Assembly (NCBI GenBank): GCA_002388885.1
Contig: DGNI01000001.1
Span: 4,221 to 16,174, forward strand
Source: Parvularculaceae bacterium UBA4496
GTDB taxonomy: Bacteria; Pseudomonadota; Alphaproteobacteria; Caulobacterales; Parvularculaceae
Length of the DNA stretch: 11,954 bases
Direction of reading: 5' to 3'
Both the position numbers and the translations under genes were made by a program. The notes beneath the pieces are model-generated. The model made no database searches, had not been told where the DNA came from, and saw only the letters and a program-made list of their open reading frames with translations. Shown in pieces: positions 1 through 6,435 of the stretch (the first letter of the stretch is position 1; each line of letters starts with the position of its first letter).

Positions 1-595
1 GCCCCATCGCGACAATGGGCGCATGCCAGACGCCCCAGATAAATCCGGTCAGCAACGCATGACGCCAGAAACCCAAACCGCGCCAGCGATCCCACAGCCA
101 GCCGCGCCAGCCGACTTCTTCTGTCAGCATCATGATGATGGTGTTCACGATGCCCGCGATGAACGGGGCGGCAGCAAGCTGAATGATGGCGATCTGTTCC
201 GGCGGCAGCGGCAGCGTTTCAACATCGACGCCGGCCTTCTCAAACTCGCGCGCATAAGCATCGCCCAGTGAGAGCGTTTCCTGCCCGCCGATATAAACCG
301 TAAAAATCCAGGCGGCGGCGGTGATCGCGACTGGCGTGAGAAACGCTACAAGAAGCCAGAAATTGAACGGATTGCGCGCAAGACCGAGTGACGCAAAGAA
401 CCTGTCGCGAGCATAAATCAGTGCGCAGATAAAAGCTGAGACGCCGGGACCCGTCATATAGACAATCGCCAGCCCTAGCGCCATCGAGGCGCCGCCCTGT
501 TGATAGGCAAACCCGGCGACCGCCCAGCTCCAGCCAAAGGCGATCAGCAAAAAAAGCCAGACGCCGGTCCTGCGCGGCGCATCAACCTCGCTCAT
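1..595 (-). CDS. CPBP family intramembrane glutamic endopeptidase (C-terminal end outside window)
   Basis: This reading frame has no stop inside the window; 198 residues are visible. They give several hydrophobic segments (about residues 11-32, 42-63, 78-103 and 138-158) and then the CPBP/Abi (Rce1-like) signature. The signature comprises the double glutamate of TEEVGWRGW (E160, E161, R165) and a following helix GFIWGVWH with H192. Family members are membrane-embedded glutamyl proteases; in bacteria some act in bacteriocin immunity or peptide maturation. The last one or two helices, with the remaining catalytic His/Asn, lie beyond the left edge. The ATG overlaps the TGA of the upstream sdpI-like gene as ATGA (595-592), so translation is probably coupled, and the gene is the third of an sdpR-sdpI-CPBP operon. 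Membership in the family is clear; the substrate is unknown. Confidence 0.9.
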   Translation of the reverse strand, partial: MSEVDAPRRTGVWLFLLIAFGWSWAVAGFAYQQGGASMALGLAIVYMTGPGVSAFICALIYARDRFFASLGLARNPFNFWLLVAFLTPVAITAAAWIFTVYIGGQETLSLGDAYAREFEKAGVDVETLPLPPEQIAIIQLAAAPFIAGIVNTIIMMLTEEVGWRGWLWDRWRGLGFWRHALLTGFIWGVWHAPIVAMG

Positions 596-1248
596 TTCGC
601 CCGCTCCGGATCGTTGCGCCAGACGCGATAGGAGACAACAACACCGATAAGCGCTGAAGCAAGCAGCCCGGCCCCCATGATGATAAACGCCGTTTCAGCA
701 TCCGTGATATATGACGAGACCGCGGCGACCGCGCCTGTTAAGACAAAAAGCCAACCGGCGGTTCTGTTGGCGGCGATCCATGCGGTTTCGCTTGTCAGCG
801 TCCATGGCGTTCTAAGTCCGATAAACCAGCTGGACCGGCTTTTCGCCATGTAATTGCCGACAACAGCAAGCAACACGCAAAGCGGCAGAAGGATAAAACT
901 TGTGTCGGGTTCAACGCCGCGGGCGCCGGCGGTGATGATCACAAAATGTATCACTGCGAGCAGCCCTAAACTGCCGAACCACGTCGCGAAGTAAAGCCCG
1001 GAGCTGCGCAGAACATTATGCCGGCGAGGGTCAATGTAAGGTATCGCAGAAAAAATAATCGCAACAATCGCACCGAGCGCTGGAGCAAATACCAGCAGGG
1101 AATTGCGTGATGAATAATCGTCTACTTCGCCTCTTATGTTCCAGTGACTTGGCAGCATCGCATTCGGCGCAATGCTGTTGAGGCCATATAATGATACCGC
1201 CCCCATAAAGAGAAGGATCAGTATACTGATCCAATGTTCCATGCGCAT
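592..1248 (-). CDS. SdpI family membrane protein (DUF1648 plus SdpI domain)
   Basis: A 218-residue integral membrane protein with about six hydrophobic segments. Residues 6-60 match the DUF1648 pattern, with the hallmark LPSHWNIRGEVDDY at 32-45. Residues 132-165 carry the SdpI signature GNYMAKSRSSWFIGLRTPWT followed by LTSETAW, then two more helices. In Bacillus subtilis, SdpI confers immunity to the SdpC killing peptide and sequesters the repressor SdpR at the membrane when toxin binds. The start ATG lies 2 bases after the sdpR stop, with a strong GGAGG at 1261-1257 inside the end of sdpR. A second ATG two codons later is possible. The stop overlaps the start of the CPBP gene. No toxin gene is visible, so a role in immunity or in sensing is inferred from the family and the neighbour. 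Confidence 0.9.
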   Translation of the reverse strand: MRMEHWISILILLFMGAVSLYGLNSIAPNAMLPSHWNIRGEVDDYSSRNSLLVFAPALGAIVAIIFSAIPYIDPRRHNVLRSSGLYFATWFGSLGLLAVIHFVIITAGARGVEPDTSFILLPLCVLLAVVGNYMAKSRSSWFIGLRTPWTLTSETAWIAANRTAGWLFVLTGAVAAVSSYITDAETAFIIMGAGLLASALIGVVVSYRVWRNDPERAK

Positions 1249-1250
1249 GT

Positions 1251-1553
1251 TTACGCCCTCCCTTTAACAGTGCGCGTCACAGGTGATGATGTTTCCCCAA
1301 TGCGAAACAAGGACATGAGATTGGCCGCCGTTTCTTCGGCAACTGAAACATTGACCCTGTAGATAAGCGTCACGCCGCGGCGTTCGACATCAACAAGATC
1401 GGCTTCTTTCAGTATGTTGAGATGACCGGACAGGGTCGGCTTCGCGATCTTCAACCGCTCCGCAATCTCGCCGGCCGACAGCGGCTCTTTTGTGAGCGCC
1501 GACAGGATGTCACGACGAGAGGAATGCGCCAGCGCGCGGTAAACGTCAGTCAT
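1251..1553 (-). CDS. SdpR-type ArsR family autorepressor
   Basis: A 100-residue winged-helix DNA-binding protein. The N-terminal FRALAHSSRRDIL-like helix reads here as VYRALAHSSRRDILSAL. It is followed by the helix-turn-helix AGEIAERLKIAKPTLSGHL (residues about 27-45) and the wing DVERRGVTLIYRV (about 55-67). There is no cysteine metal site, which fits the SdpR autorepressor group rather than metal sensors. In Bacillus subtilis SdpR represses its own sdpRI operon until SdpI captures it at the membrane. Here it is the first gene of sdpR-sdpI-CPBP, with 2 bases before sdpI. Its own promoter contains a palindrome that is the obvious operator. No Shine-Dalgarno precedes the ATG, and the promoter position suggests a leaderless message. 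Confidence 0.9.
   Translation of the reverse strand: MTDVYRALAHSSRRDILSALTKEPLSAGEIAERLKIAKPTLSGHLNILKEADLVDVERRGVTLIYRVNVSVAEETAANLMSLFRIGETSSPVTRTVKGRA
1256..1262 (-). promoter_or_regulatory. Strong ribosome binding site for the sdpI-like gene
   Basis: On the minus strand GGGAGGG lies inside the last codons of sdpR, about 7-8 bases before the sdpI-like ATG at 1248. It supports the chosen start and close translational linkage between the repressor and the membrane protein. Confidence 0.6.
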
Positions 1554-1558
1554 ATTTC

Positions 1559-1588
1559 AATATTTCACTAAATACCGAAATATGTCAA
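1559..1588 (-). promoter_or_regulatory. Promoter of the sdpR-sdpI-CPBP operon
   Basis: On the minus strand a consensus -35 TTGACA (1588-1583) is followed, after 17-18 bases, by an AT-rich -10 (AAATAT at 1565-1560 or AATATT at 1564-1559). The expected transcription start falls at or within a base or two of the sdpR ATG (1553), so the message is probably leaderless. The -35 is strong; the -10 is a weak match, and the exact spacing is uncertain. Confidence 0.5.
1560..1583. promoter_or_regulatory. Palindromic operator of the sdpR operon
   Basis: A 24-base interrupted palindrome with arms ATATTTC (1560-1566) and GAAATAT (1577-1583). The centre also holds two symmetric TA steps, 14 bases apart around the dyad. 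A third half-site, CATATTTC (1551-1558), overlaps the sdpR start codon, and pairs perfectly with GAAATATG at 1577-1584. The palindrome sits between the -35 and the start of sdpR, exactly where an autorepressor would block transcription. That it binds the ArsR-family product of the adjacent gene is inference. Confidence 0.65.
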
Positions 1589-1623
1589 ATCCAGAGATTA
1601 GGCCAATCCCTGGGTGCGAAATT

Positions 1624-1881
1624 CTATTCGAAGCTCGCCTTTTCCGCTTTCGGCTTGCCGCCGGCAGCGCCATTTGGGCTAACCACAATCTTTTCGATTT
1701 TTTCCTGCGCGGATTTCAGCGTCTTTTCGCAATGCGCTTTCAGCGCGGCGCCGCGTTCATAAAGCGCGATCGAATCTTCCAGCGCCGCCTGCCCGCTTTC
1801 GAGCTTCGAGACGATCTCCTCAAGTTCGGAGAGCGCCTTTTCAAACGAGAGGGTTGCGATGTCGTCAGGTTTCTTAGCCAT
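1624..1881 (-). CDS. xseB: Exodeoxyribonuclease VII small subunit
   Basis: An 85-residue, mostly helical protein of the length usual for XseB. It has the family core [34 protein letters not shown] (about residues 11-44; shown by its key parts SFEKAL, LEEIV, LESG and LYERG) and the [12 protein letters not shown] helix near residues 52-63. XseB binds in several copies to each XseA large subunit to form exonuclease VII, a cytoplasmic single-strand nuclease that trims DNA in repair. The large subunit is not in the window, as is normal. The C-terminal tail (about residues 68-85) is variable and low in complexity. The gene is divergent from the flavoprotein gene at 1968. In related genomes xseB commonly lies beside an HDAC-like gene and isoprenoid genes; here the HDAC gene is 2 kb upstream, separated by other genes. 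Confidence 0.93.
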   Translation of the reverse strand: MAKKPDDIATLSFEKALSELEEIVSKLESGQAALEDSIALYERGAALKAHCEKTLKSAQEKIEKIVVSPNGAAGGKPKAEKASFE

Positions 1882-1931
1882 ATCGGGGGTTTAGCGCCCC
1901 ACCGCCGTGATTGGCAAGCCGCCTTTTTCCA

Positions 1932-1959
1932 TTGACCCGCAATGGTTGGACCATATGAC
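1932..1959 (+). promoter_or_regulatory. Promoter of the YhiN-like flavoprotein gene
   Basis: TTGACC (1932-1937) and TATGAC (1954-1959) are separated by 16 bases. Transcription would begin around 1966, just before the ATG at 1968. The only Shine-Dalgarno-like run, AGAGGA (1961-1966), is a single base from the ATG and too close to work normally. An in-frame TGA at 1956-1958 rules out an earlier start. A leaderless or nearly leaderless message is inferred. Confidence 0.4.
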
Positions 1960-1967
1960 CAGAGGAT

Positions 1968-3146
1968 ATGGAGCATTACGACGTCATTATCATCGGGGCC
2001 GGTGCCGCAGGCATGATGTGCGCAATAGAGGCAGGCCGCCGGGGACGGCGCACGCTGCTGCTGGATCATGCGGACAAGCCGGGCGAAAAAATCCGCATCT
2101 CCGGCGGCGGTCGATGCAACTTTACCAATCTCAACGCCGCACCTGCTAATTTCATTTCGCAAAATCCGCATTTCTGCGTCTCCGCATTGAAGCGCTATAC
2201 GGCGGCGGACTTCATTGCGAAAGTCGATGCCCATGACATCGCCTGGCATGAGAAAACGCTTGGACAGCTTTTTTGCGACCAGTCCTCTCGTCAGATCATC
2301 AAGATGCTGACCGACGAATGCCGTGACGCAAATGTTACGCTCCGCCTTGGCGCCCCTGTTGATGAAGTACAAAAAACCGGTGACGGCTTTCAACTCCACA
2401 CGGATCAGACGCACCTGTCTTGCAGCGCTCTCGTGCTCGCCAGCGGCGGCAAATCGATCCCGAAAATGGGCGCTACTGATTTTGCTTACTGCATCGCACG
2501 ACAGTTCGGACTGAACATTATTGATCCGCGGCCTGCACTCGTACCACTTACTTTTTCAGGTGACTTGCTTGAGTTTACCAAGGCGCTTTCGGGCATCAGC
2601 ACGGAGGCGATTGTCGCCTGCAACAAGCAACGCTTCCGAGAGGCGTTGTTATTCACCCACCGCGGCCTGTCAGGACCCAGCATTCTTCAAATATCTTCAT
2701 ACTGGCGCGAGGGCGATGACGTGACGATCAACCTGGCGCCTGATATTGATCTGCACGCTGTTCTGAGAGCCGCCCGGGAAAACGAAGGCAAACTCGCCCC
2801 CCAAACCGTACTGGCGCGCTACACGCCAAAACGCCTTGCAGATGCTGTGTGCGCAAGCGCGGGCGCTCCTGCCCGGATTGGCGATGCGTCTGACAAGCAC
2901 ATTACAAAACTTTGCGCCGCCGTGACCAACTGGCGTGTGAAACCAACCGGCTCGGAAGGCTATCGCACGGCGGAAGTCACGCTCGGCGGCATTGATACGA
3001 ACGAGCTTTCATCCAGGACCATGGAGGCAAAGACCGTACCCGGATTATACTTCATCGGCGAAGCCGTGGACGTCACCGGCTGGCTCGGCGGATATAATTT
3101 CCAATGGGCGTGGTCATCGGGCTGGGCGGCTGGTCAGGCAGTTTAA
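1968..3146 (+). CDS. NAD(P)/FAD-dependent oxidoreductase, HI0933/YhiN (BaiN/RdsA) family
   Basis: A 392-residue flavoprotein of normal family length. It opens with the Rossmann FAD-binding motif VIIIGAGAAGMM (G10, G12, G15). It then has the family signature KIRISGGGRCNFTN (about 41-54), the middle domain typical of HI0933-like proteins with FTHRGLSGPSILQIS, and the C-terminal FAD-contacting stretch GLYFIGEAVDVTGWLGGYNFQWAWSSG, ending near residue 388 (recognisable by GEAVDVTG and GGYNFQWAW). Family members are cytoplasmic flavin reductases. Proposed roles include bile-acid reduction by BaiN and a link to rRNA dihydrouridine in some homologues, but most are uncharacterised. The gene stands alone on the plus strand between xseB and the phosphatase gene, so it is probably its own transcription unit. 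Confidence 0.92.
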   Translation: MEHYDVIIIGAGAAGMMCAIEAGRRGRRTLLLDHADKPGEKIRISGGGRCNFTNLNAAPANFISQNPHFCVSALKRYTAADFIAKVDAHDIAWHEKTLGQLFCDQSSRQIIKMLTDECRDANVTLRLGAPVDEVQKTGDGFQLHTDQTHLSCSALVLASGGKSIPKMGATDFAYCIARQFGLNIIDPRPALVPLTFSGDLLEFTKALSGISTEAIVACNKQRFREALLFTHRGLSGPSILQISSYWREGDDVTINLAPDIDLHAVLRAARENEGKLAPQTVLARYTPKRLADAVCASAGAPARIGDASDKHITKLCAAVTNWRVKPTGSEGYRTAEVTLGGIDTNELSSRTMEAKTVPGLYFIGEAVDVTGWLGGYNFQWAWSSGWAAGQAV

Positions 3147-3193
3147 TAATCAGGCCTTTTGAGTGAAGAAACGCAGATATATATTGACTGTCG

Positions 3194-3808
3194 TCACTCT
3201 GCAGCCGCGGTAGCGCCAATTTCCCGGCGCGCGCCTTGCGGTTCATAGACGCGCCAGGACCAGTAATGATTGCCGCCGTCCCTGTCTGCGCAAGTCCAGC
3301 CATCGCGCCTTAATCGGCGGTCGATCATCCAGTTGAGATAACCGTGCGCGCACAAAAGCACGTCGCCGTCCTGCGCAAGGGCCTCAAGCCGACCGGCGAT
3401 TTTCGCGACACGGCCCCAAGTTTCGCCGTGGCTTTCGACGCCGGCTGGCGCGTAACCGAAAATCCAGAAGATGCGCGAGATGACGCCCCACTGGCCGGGA
3501 CGCAGTTTGACAAAGTCCGGCCAAGGCGGCGGCGGCAACGGCGCCTCGACGAACATGGGATCAGCCGGTACGTCGCGACCGCCCCCGGTTGCCTGTCGCG
3601 CAGTCTCGATCGCCCGCGGCAGCGTCGATGACAAAACCGTTTCGGCGCCCTTTGCAAGCTGCACCAGCCTTTCAGGCGCACGCTCCTCCGGCGCAAGCCC
3701 GCTCGCATCATAACGTGTCCACCAGTCGCCATATTCGCGCGCAGTGACGGTCACTTCTCGCGAAAGGTCAGGACGCCCGTGGCGTGCGGTGATGATACGG
3801 CCGGTCAT
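3194..3808 (-). CDS. Histidine phosphatase superfamily protein (branch 1, phosphoglycerate-mutase-like)
   Basis: A 204-residue protein with the catalytic ARHG near the N terminus (R9, H10). It has the second phosphate-binding arginine in SSTLPRAIETA (R65), an acidic residue in FVEAPLPPPPWP (E89), and the second histidine in LLCAHGYLN (H155). All core residues of the superfamily are present, so it should be an active phosphohydrolase or phosphomutase. The substrate cannot be read from the sequence. A proline-rich segment at 90-97 and a hydrophobic aromatic patch at 110-120 are distinctive. It starts 41 bases after the HDAC-like gene on the same strand, probably in one operon, and converges with the flavoprotein gene. 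No rho-independent terminator is evident between the converging stops. Confidence 0.88.
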   Translation of the reverse strand: MTGRIITARHGRPDLSREVTVTAREYGDWWTRYDASGLAPEERAPERLVQLAKGAETVLSSTLPRAIETARQATGGGRDVPADPMFVEAPLPPPPWPDFVKLRPGQWGVISRIFWIFGYAPAGVESHGETWGRVAKIAGRLEALAQDGDVLLCAHGYLNWMIDRRLRRDGWTCADRDGGNHYWSWRVYEPQGARREIGATAAAE

Positions 3809-3849
3809 GCAAGCTTCTTCATTGCCCCTGAAGCCTTATGGCGTGGTTT

Positions 3850-4779
3850 TTACGCCGCCATCAAGGCTTTAACATGCGCCGCGGCGGACCGTCCCAGCGC
3901 CGGCAAGTCATATCCGCCTTCAAGGATTGAGATTAGCCGCCCCCCGGCCTTGTCCTGCGCCACGGCGGCGATCTCCGCCGTCGCCCACACAAAATCGTCT
4001 TCTGTCAGCCTGAGCCCGCCCAGAGGATCCGCGGCGTGGGCGTCAAACCCGGCGGAAATGATGATGAGATCGGGCGAAAAATCCGAAAGCGCGGGCAAGA
4101 GCTCTTCTCCCCACGCTCGACGAAATGCATCTCCGTCATCGCCGGTCGCCAGCGGCGCATTGGCGATATTGTCATAGGCGCCGCGATCGGACTTGCGGCC
4201 CGTACCGGGATATTGCGGCCATTCATGGGACGAGGCGTAAAACGCATACTCATCATGCCAGAACGCCGCTTCGGTTCCATTGCCGTGATGGACGTCGAAA
4301 TCGACCACGGCGACGCGTTTGGCGCCATGTGCTGCTCGTGCATGCATCGCCGCAACAGCAGCGCCGTTGAAGAAACAAAACCCCATGGCGCGTTCGGGTT
4401 CGGCATGATGGCCGGGCGGGCGCGCCGCAACAAAGGCGTTCCTGGCCTCGCCCGCATAAAGTGCATCGACCGCAGCGCAGGCGCCGCCGGCTGCACGCAA
4501 CGTCGCCTCCAATGACGATGGCCCTGCAAACGTATCGGCATCGAACTGCGCTAGCCCTTCGCTCGGCGCATTTTCCTCCACGACTTTGCGAAACATCGGC
4601 GTGTGCACGCGCTCGATCTGTTCGGCTGACGCAAGCGGCGGAATACGGCGATCAAGCTCGGCGAACTCTTCGGCATTCAGCGCATCGTCAACCGCGGCGT
4701 ACCTTCCGGCATGTTCAACATGACCGGGCGGCACTTCATGCCTGCCGAAAATCGGGTGGGAATAGAGCAGCGTTTTCAT
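3850..4779 (-). CDS. Class II histone-deacetylase-like zinc amidohydrolase
   Basis: A 309-residue single-domain deacetylase of the arginase/HDAC fold. Key motifs are ARPPGHHAEP (tandem His 124-125), VVDFDVHHGNGT with zinc ligands D162 and H164, SAGFDAHAADPLGG with zinc ligand D246, and the catalytic-tyrosine motif LEGGYD (Y290). The sequence is closest in pattern to bacterial class II HDAC, AcuC and acetylpolyamine amidohydrolase proteins, which remove acetyl groups from lysines or small amines in the cytoplasm. The start is supported by the family N terminus LLYSHPIFGRHEVPPGH. No Shine-Dalgarno precedes the ATG; a TAGAAT -10-like box (4792-4787) ends 7 bases before it, suggesting leaderless transcription. 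The histidine phosphatase gene follows closely. The exact substrate is not predictable. Confidence 0.92.
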   Translation of the reverse strand: MKTLLYSHPIFGRHEVPPGHVEHAGRYAAVDDALNAEEFAELDRRIPPLASAEQIERVHTPMFRKVVEENAPSEGLAQFDADTFAGPSSLEATLRAAGGACAAVDALYAGEARNAFVAARPPGHHAEPERAMGFCFFNGAAVAAMHARAAHGAKRVAVVDFDVHHGNGTEAAFWHDEYAFYASSHEWPQYPGTGRKSDRGAYDNIANAPLATGDDGDAFRRAWGEELLPALSDFSPDLIIISAGFDAHAADPLGGLRLTEDDFVWATAEIAAVAQDKAGGRLISILEGGYDLPALGRSAAAHVKALMAA

Positions 4780-4786
4780 GCCGCCG

Positions 4787-4792
4787 ATTCTA
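4787..4792 (-). promoter_or_regulatory. Possible -10 box for a leaderless HDAC-like transcript
   Basis: TAGAAT on the minus strand matches the TATAAT consensus at five of six positions and ends 7 bases before the ATG at 4779. No convincing -35 was found 16-18 bases upstream, where the sequence overlaps the stop of the epimerase gene. Confidence 0.3.
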
Positions 4793-4812
4793 GCGAAACG
4801 GCGAATACCGCG

Positions 4813-5973
4813 CTAGCCGCTTATAAAGCCCAGCTCATTTAACAGCGCCTGGGCCGGCTCGCCGGTAAAAATGTCTTCATCGAAGACATAATTTTTGCCA
4901 AGCCGTGCATAAAATCCGGAAATGACCTCGCTGAACGTGTCCGCAAACGGGCGATATTGTAATCCTGCCTGTGCGGCGCGGGCATCAGAAACATTATAAA
5001 AACCCGGACCCAAATTGCGCGGAACCCAGAGAGGCATATTGGAAAACGGCCTTACGCCAGCATCAATCAGCGACTGTTGAGGAACCCAGTGCAATGTCGA
5101 CGGCACCTGCGACAATGATTGCAAGCCTTCGAGAAACGCTTTGAAAGTGATTTTAGAGCTGATGTTGTAAGCGCCCGAATGCGGCCCCTCCGCCGCATCT
5201 CCGATAAAACGGGCGACATCGAGCACATCGATATATTGAACCGTATCAAGCCCGTCGCCCGGACACAGAATATCGCCGCCTTTTTGCAACCGGATAGGCC
5301 AATAGGTCTGCCCGTCAGTATCATTGCCCATATAGTAGCCGTAAATCCCGTGAGGTCGAAGCACGACGCCCCGGCTCCCGGCTCCGTGCAAAACAGCATT
5401 GTCAGCAATTATCTTTGACCGGCGATAGCCAATATCTTCGTCAATACTAGCTGGCTGCTCAACCTCAGGAAGTGGCGTTTTTTCCGTTATTGGCGAAACC
5501 GTCTCGTAATTCTGATTGCCGTAAACGGCGATAGAAGAGACATAAATATACTTGCCGAAACGGCCGGAAAGAACATCCAAGCTCCTCTCAACAGCCTTAG
5601 GGTTTTCCCTCCACGTATCGATGACGACGTCCCATTGACGTTCTCCTTTCAATGCTTCGAGCCCGCCATGGCGATCCGGATAACGGTTGCCACGAAGCTT
5701 TTCCAGAGAAGGGAAAAGATATGGGTTGGTTTGACCCCGATTAAAAAGCGTCACGCTATGGCCACGCCGCCGTAAATACTCGACAGTCGCTGGCCCGACA
5801 AAATTCGTACCACCGAGAAATAGTATTGAAAGAGGCCGTTTAGCTTTTTCGAGCGAATTTTTAAAAAATTCGTCAGTACTGATTTTCAGCCCTGACGCCG
5901 CGAAACTTGGAAATGAGAAATTTCCTGCAAGGGCGCCGATTGCTGACGAAAGTAGAAACGTTCTCCGCCGCAT
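4813..5973 (-). CDS. Tat-exported NAD-dependent epimerase/dehydratase family protein (extended SDR)
   Basis: A 386-residue protein. It begins with a twin-arginine signal, MRRRTFLLSSAIGALAG, with likely cleavage after SFA at residue 25, so the mature protein should be periplasmic. The mature part is an extended SDR: Rossmann loop LFLGGTNFVG (G54, G55, G60), FNRGQTNP (77-84) as in the CSP41/isoflavone-reductase-like branch, serine in YVSSIAVYG (146-147) and active-site YRRSK (Y183, K187). A C-terminal substrate domain follows. Tat transport fits a protein folded around NAD(P) before export. The substrate is unknown; a nucleotide-sugar-like or other carbohydrate ligand is possible. A good GGAG (5984-5981) sits 7 bases before the ATG, supporting this start. 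The gene is divergent from the zinc-ribbon gene. Its DNA looks less GC-rich than the HDAC gene beside it, a weak hint of separate origin. Confidence 0.9.
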   Translation of the reverse strand: MRRRTFLLSSAIGALAGNFSFPSFAASGLKISTDEFFKNSLEKAKRPLSILFLGGTNFVGPATVEYLRRRGHSVTLFNRGQTNPYLFPSLEKLRGNRYPDRHGGLEALKGERQWDVVIDTWRENPKAVERSLDVLSGRFGKYIYVSSIAVYGNQNYETVSPITEKTPLPEVEQPASIDEDIGYRRSKIIADNAVLHGAGSRGVVLRPHGIYGYYMGNDTDGQTYWPIRLQKGGDILCPGDGLDTVQYIDVLDVARFIGDAAEGPHSGAYNISSKITFKAFLEGLQSLSQVPSTLHWVPQQSLIDAGVRPFSNMPLWVPRNLGPGFYNVSDARAAQAGLQYRPFADTFSEVISGFYARLGKNYVFDEDIFTGEPAQALLNELGFISG

Positions 5974-6034
5974 GGTATGTCTCCGTTTGAATCAGAAACG
6001 CCCCCGTCTCGTCAAACAGCAAGTTCGACCATGA

Positions 6035-6040
6035 CATAAT
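6035..6040 (+). promoter_or_regulatory. Possible -10 box for the zinc-ribbon gene
   Basis: CATAAT matches the -10 consensus at five of six positions and lies 33 bases before the ATG at 6074. This leaves room for a short leader with a GAGAAAG Shine-Dalgarno (6061-6067). The -35 region (around 6012-6017) is a poor match, so this is only suggestive. Confidence 0.3.
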
Positions 6041-6073
6041 TGGCACTACGCATCAAGAAGCGAGAAAGTCATC

Positions 6074-6307
6074 ATGCCCCAATTCGATATGATCATTATC
6101 GATGCCGACGGCGCCAAAGGCGCCAACATCGAACGGCATGAAGCAGGAAAACCATTGCGAGAAGGCGGCGGCGACGAAACCTATCGCTGCGGCGGCTGTA
6201 AGACGAAGCTTCTCGTCAATGTCGCGCACCATGACGCCCATGGCGCGGTCATCAAATGCGGCAAATGCGGCAAGCTCAACACCGAGCCGCACCACCACCA
6301 TCACTGA
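6074..6307 (+). CDS. Small zinc-ribbon protein with natural C-terminal His tail
   Basis: A 77-residue protein. The N-terminal part (FDMIIIDADGAKGANIERHE) is followed by a zinc-ribbon-like pair of knuckles, YRCGGC (C39, C42) and IKCGKC (C62, C65), separated by a 19-residue beta-rich linker with three histidines. The last five residues are all histidine (73-77, codons CAC CAC CAC CAT CAC). The four cysteines should bind one zinc. The tail could bind nickel, zinc or copper, or act as a metal store. A Shine-Dalgarno-like GAGAAAG precedes the ATG. The stop codon directly abuts the stop of the decayed SDR remnant on the other strand (TGATCA across 6305-6310). The function is unknown. The gene is likely real because of the intact ribbon motif, the ribosome binding site and the lack of any better frame. 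Confidence 0.75.
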   Translation: MPQFDMIIIDADGAKGANIERHEAGKPLREGGGDETYRCGGCKTKLLVNVAHHDAHGAVIKCGKCGKLNTEPHHHHH

Positions 6308-6393
6308 TCAGCCGCCGATCATGCTTTCCATCAGTGTTTCGGCTACGCCTGGCGAGCAGCTTGTCGGCCAGGCTAAAATGCGGGTGCTCAAGC
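6308..6393 (-). pseudogene. Remnant of the 3' end of an HSDL2-like SDR gene
   Basis: Read on the minus strand, the last codons give PGVAETLMESMIGG and a stop. The intact SDR gene at 8111 ends PGVAKTLMEGMLGG and a stop. In the final 46 bases 37 are identical between the two copies. Similarity continues upstream, through a stretch matching the intact gene's KLAPDFF codons, but there the frame is broken: a TGA and a TAG fall in the relevant frame, and small gaps are needed. Upstream of about 6393 the similarity fades. The remnant is in the same orientation as the intact copy, forming imperfect direct repeats on either side of the genes at 6436-8027. No Rossmann or catalytic region is left, so it cannot encode an enzyme. 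Confidence 0.75.
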
Positions 6394-6435
6394 GTCGGGG
6401 GAGCGCGCCGGCGTGCAAACTAATGCAACGTTCGA

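Noticed and set aside
1740..2414. A 224-residue minus-strand frame across xseB and the flavoprotein gene
   Set aside because: It overlaps two clearly identified genes in other frames and has no domain of its own.
3161..3199. Inverted repeat GAGTGA / TCACTC between the converging flavoprotein and phosphatase genes as a terminator
   Set aside because: The stem is only 6 bases with a 27-base loop and no T run, and one arm lies inside the phosphatase coding region.
6241..6275. Tandem AAATGCGGC repeat as a mobile or regulatory repeat
   Set aside because: It is simply the coding of the KCGKCG part of the zinc knuckle.
6287..6307. The run of His codons as a cloning-vector tag or contamination
   Set aside because: Downstream sequence has no vector features and is homologous to the SDR gene in the same window, so the context is chromosomal.
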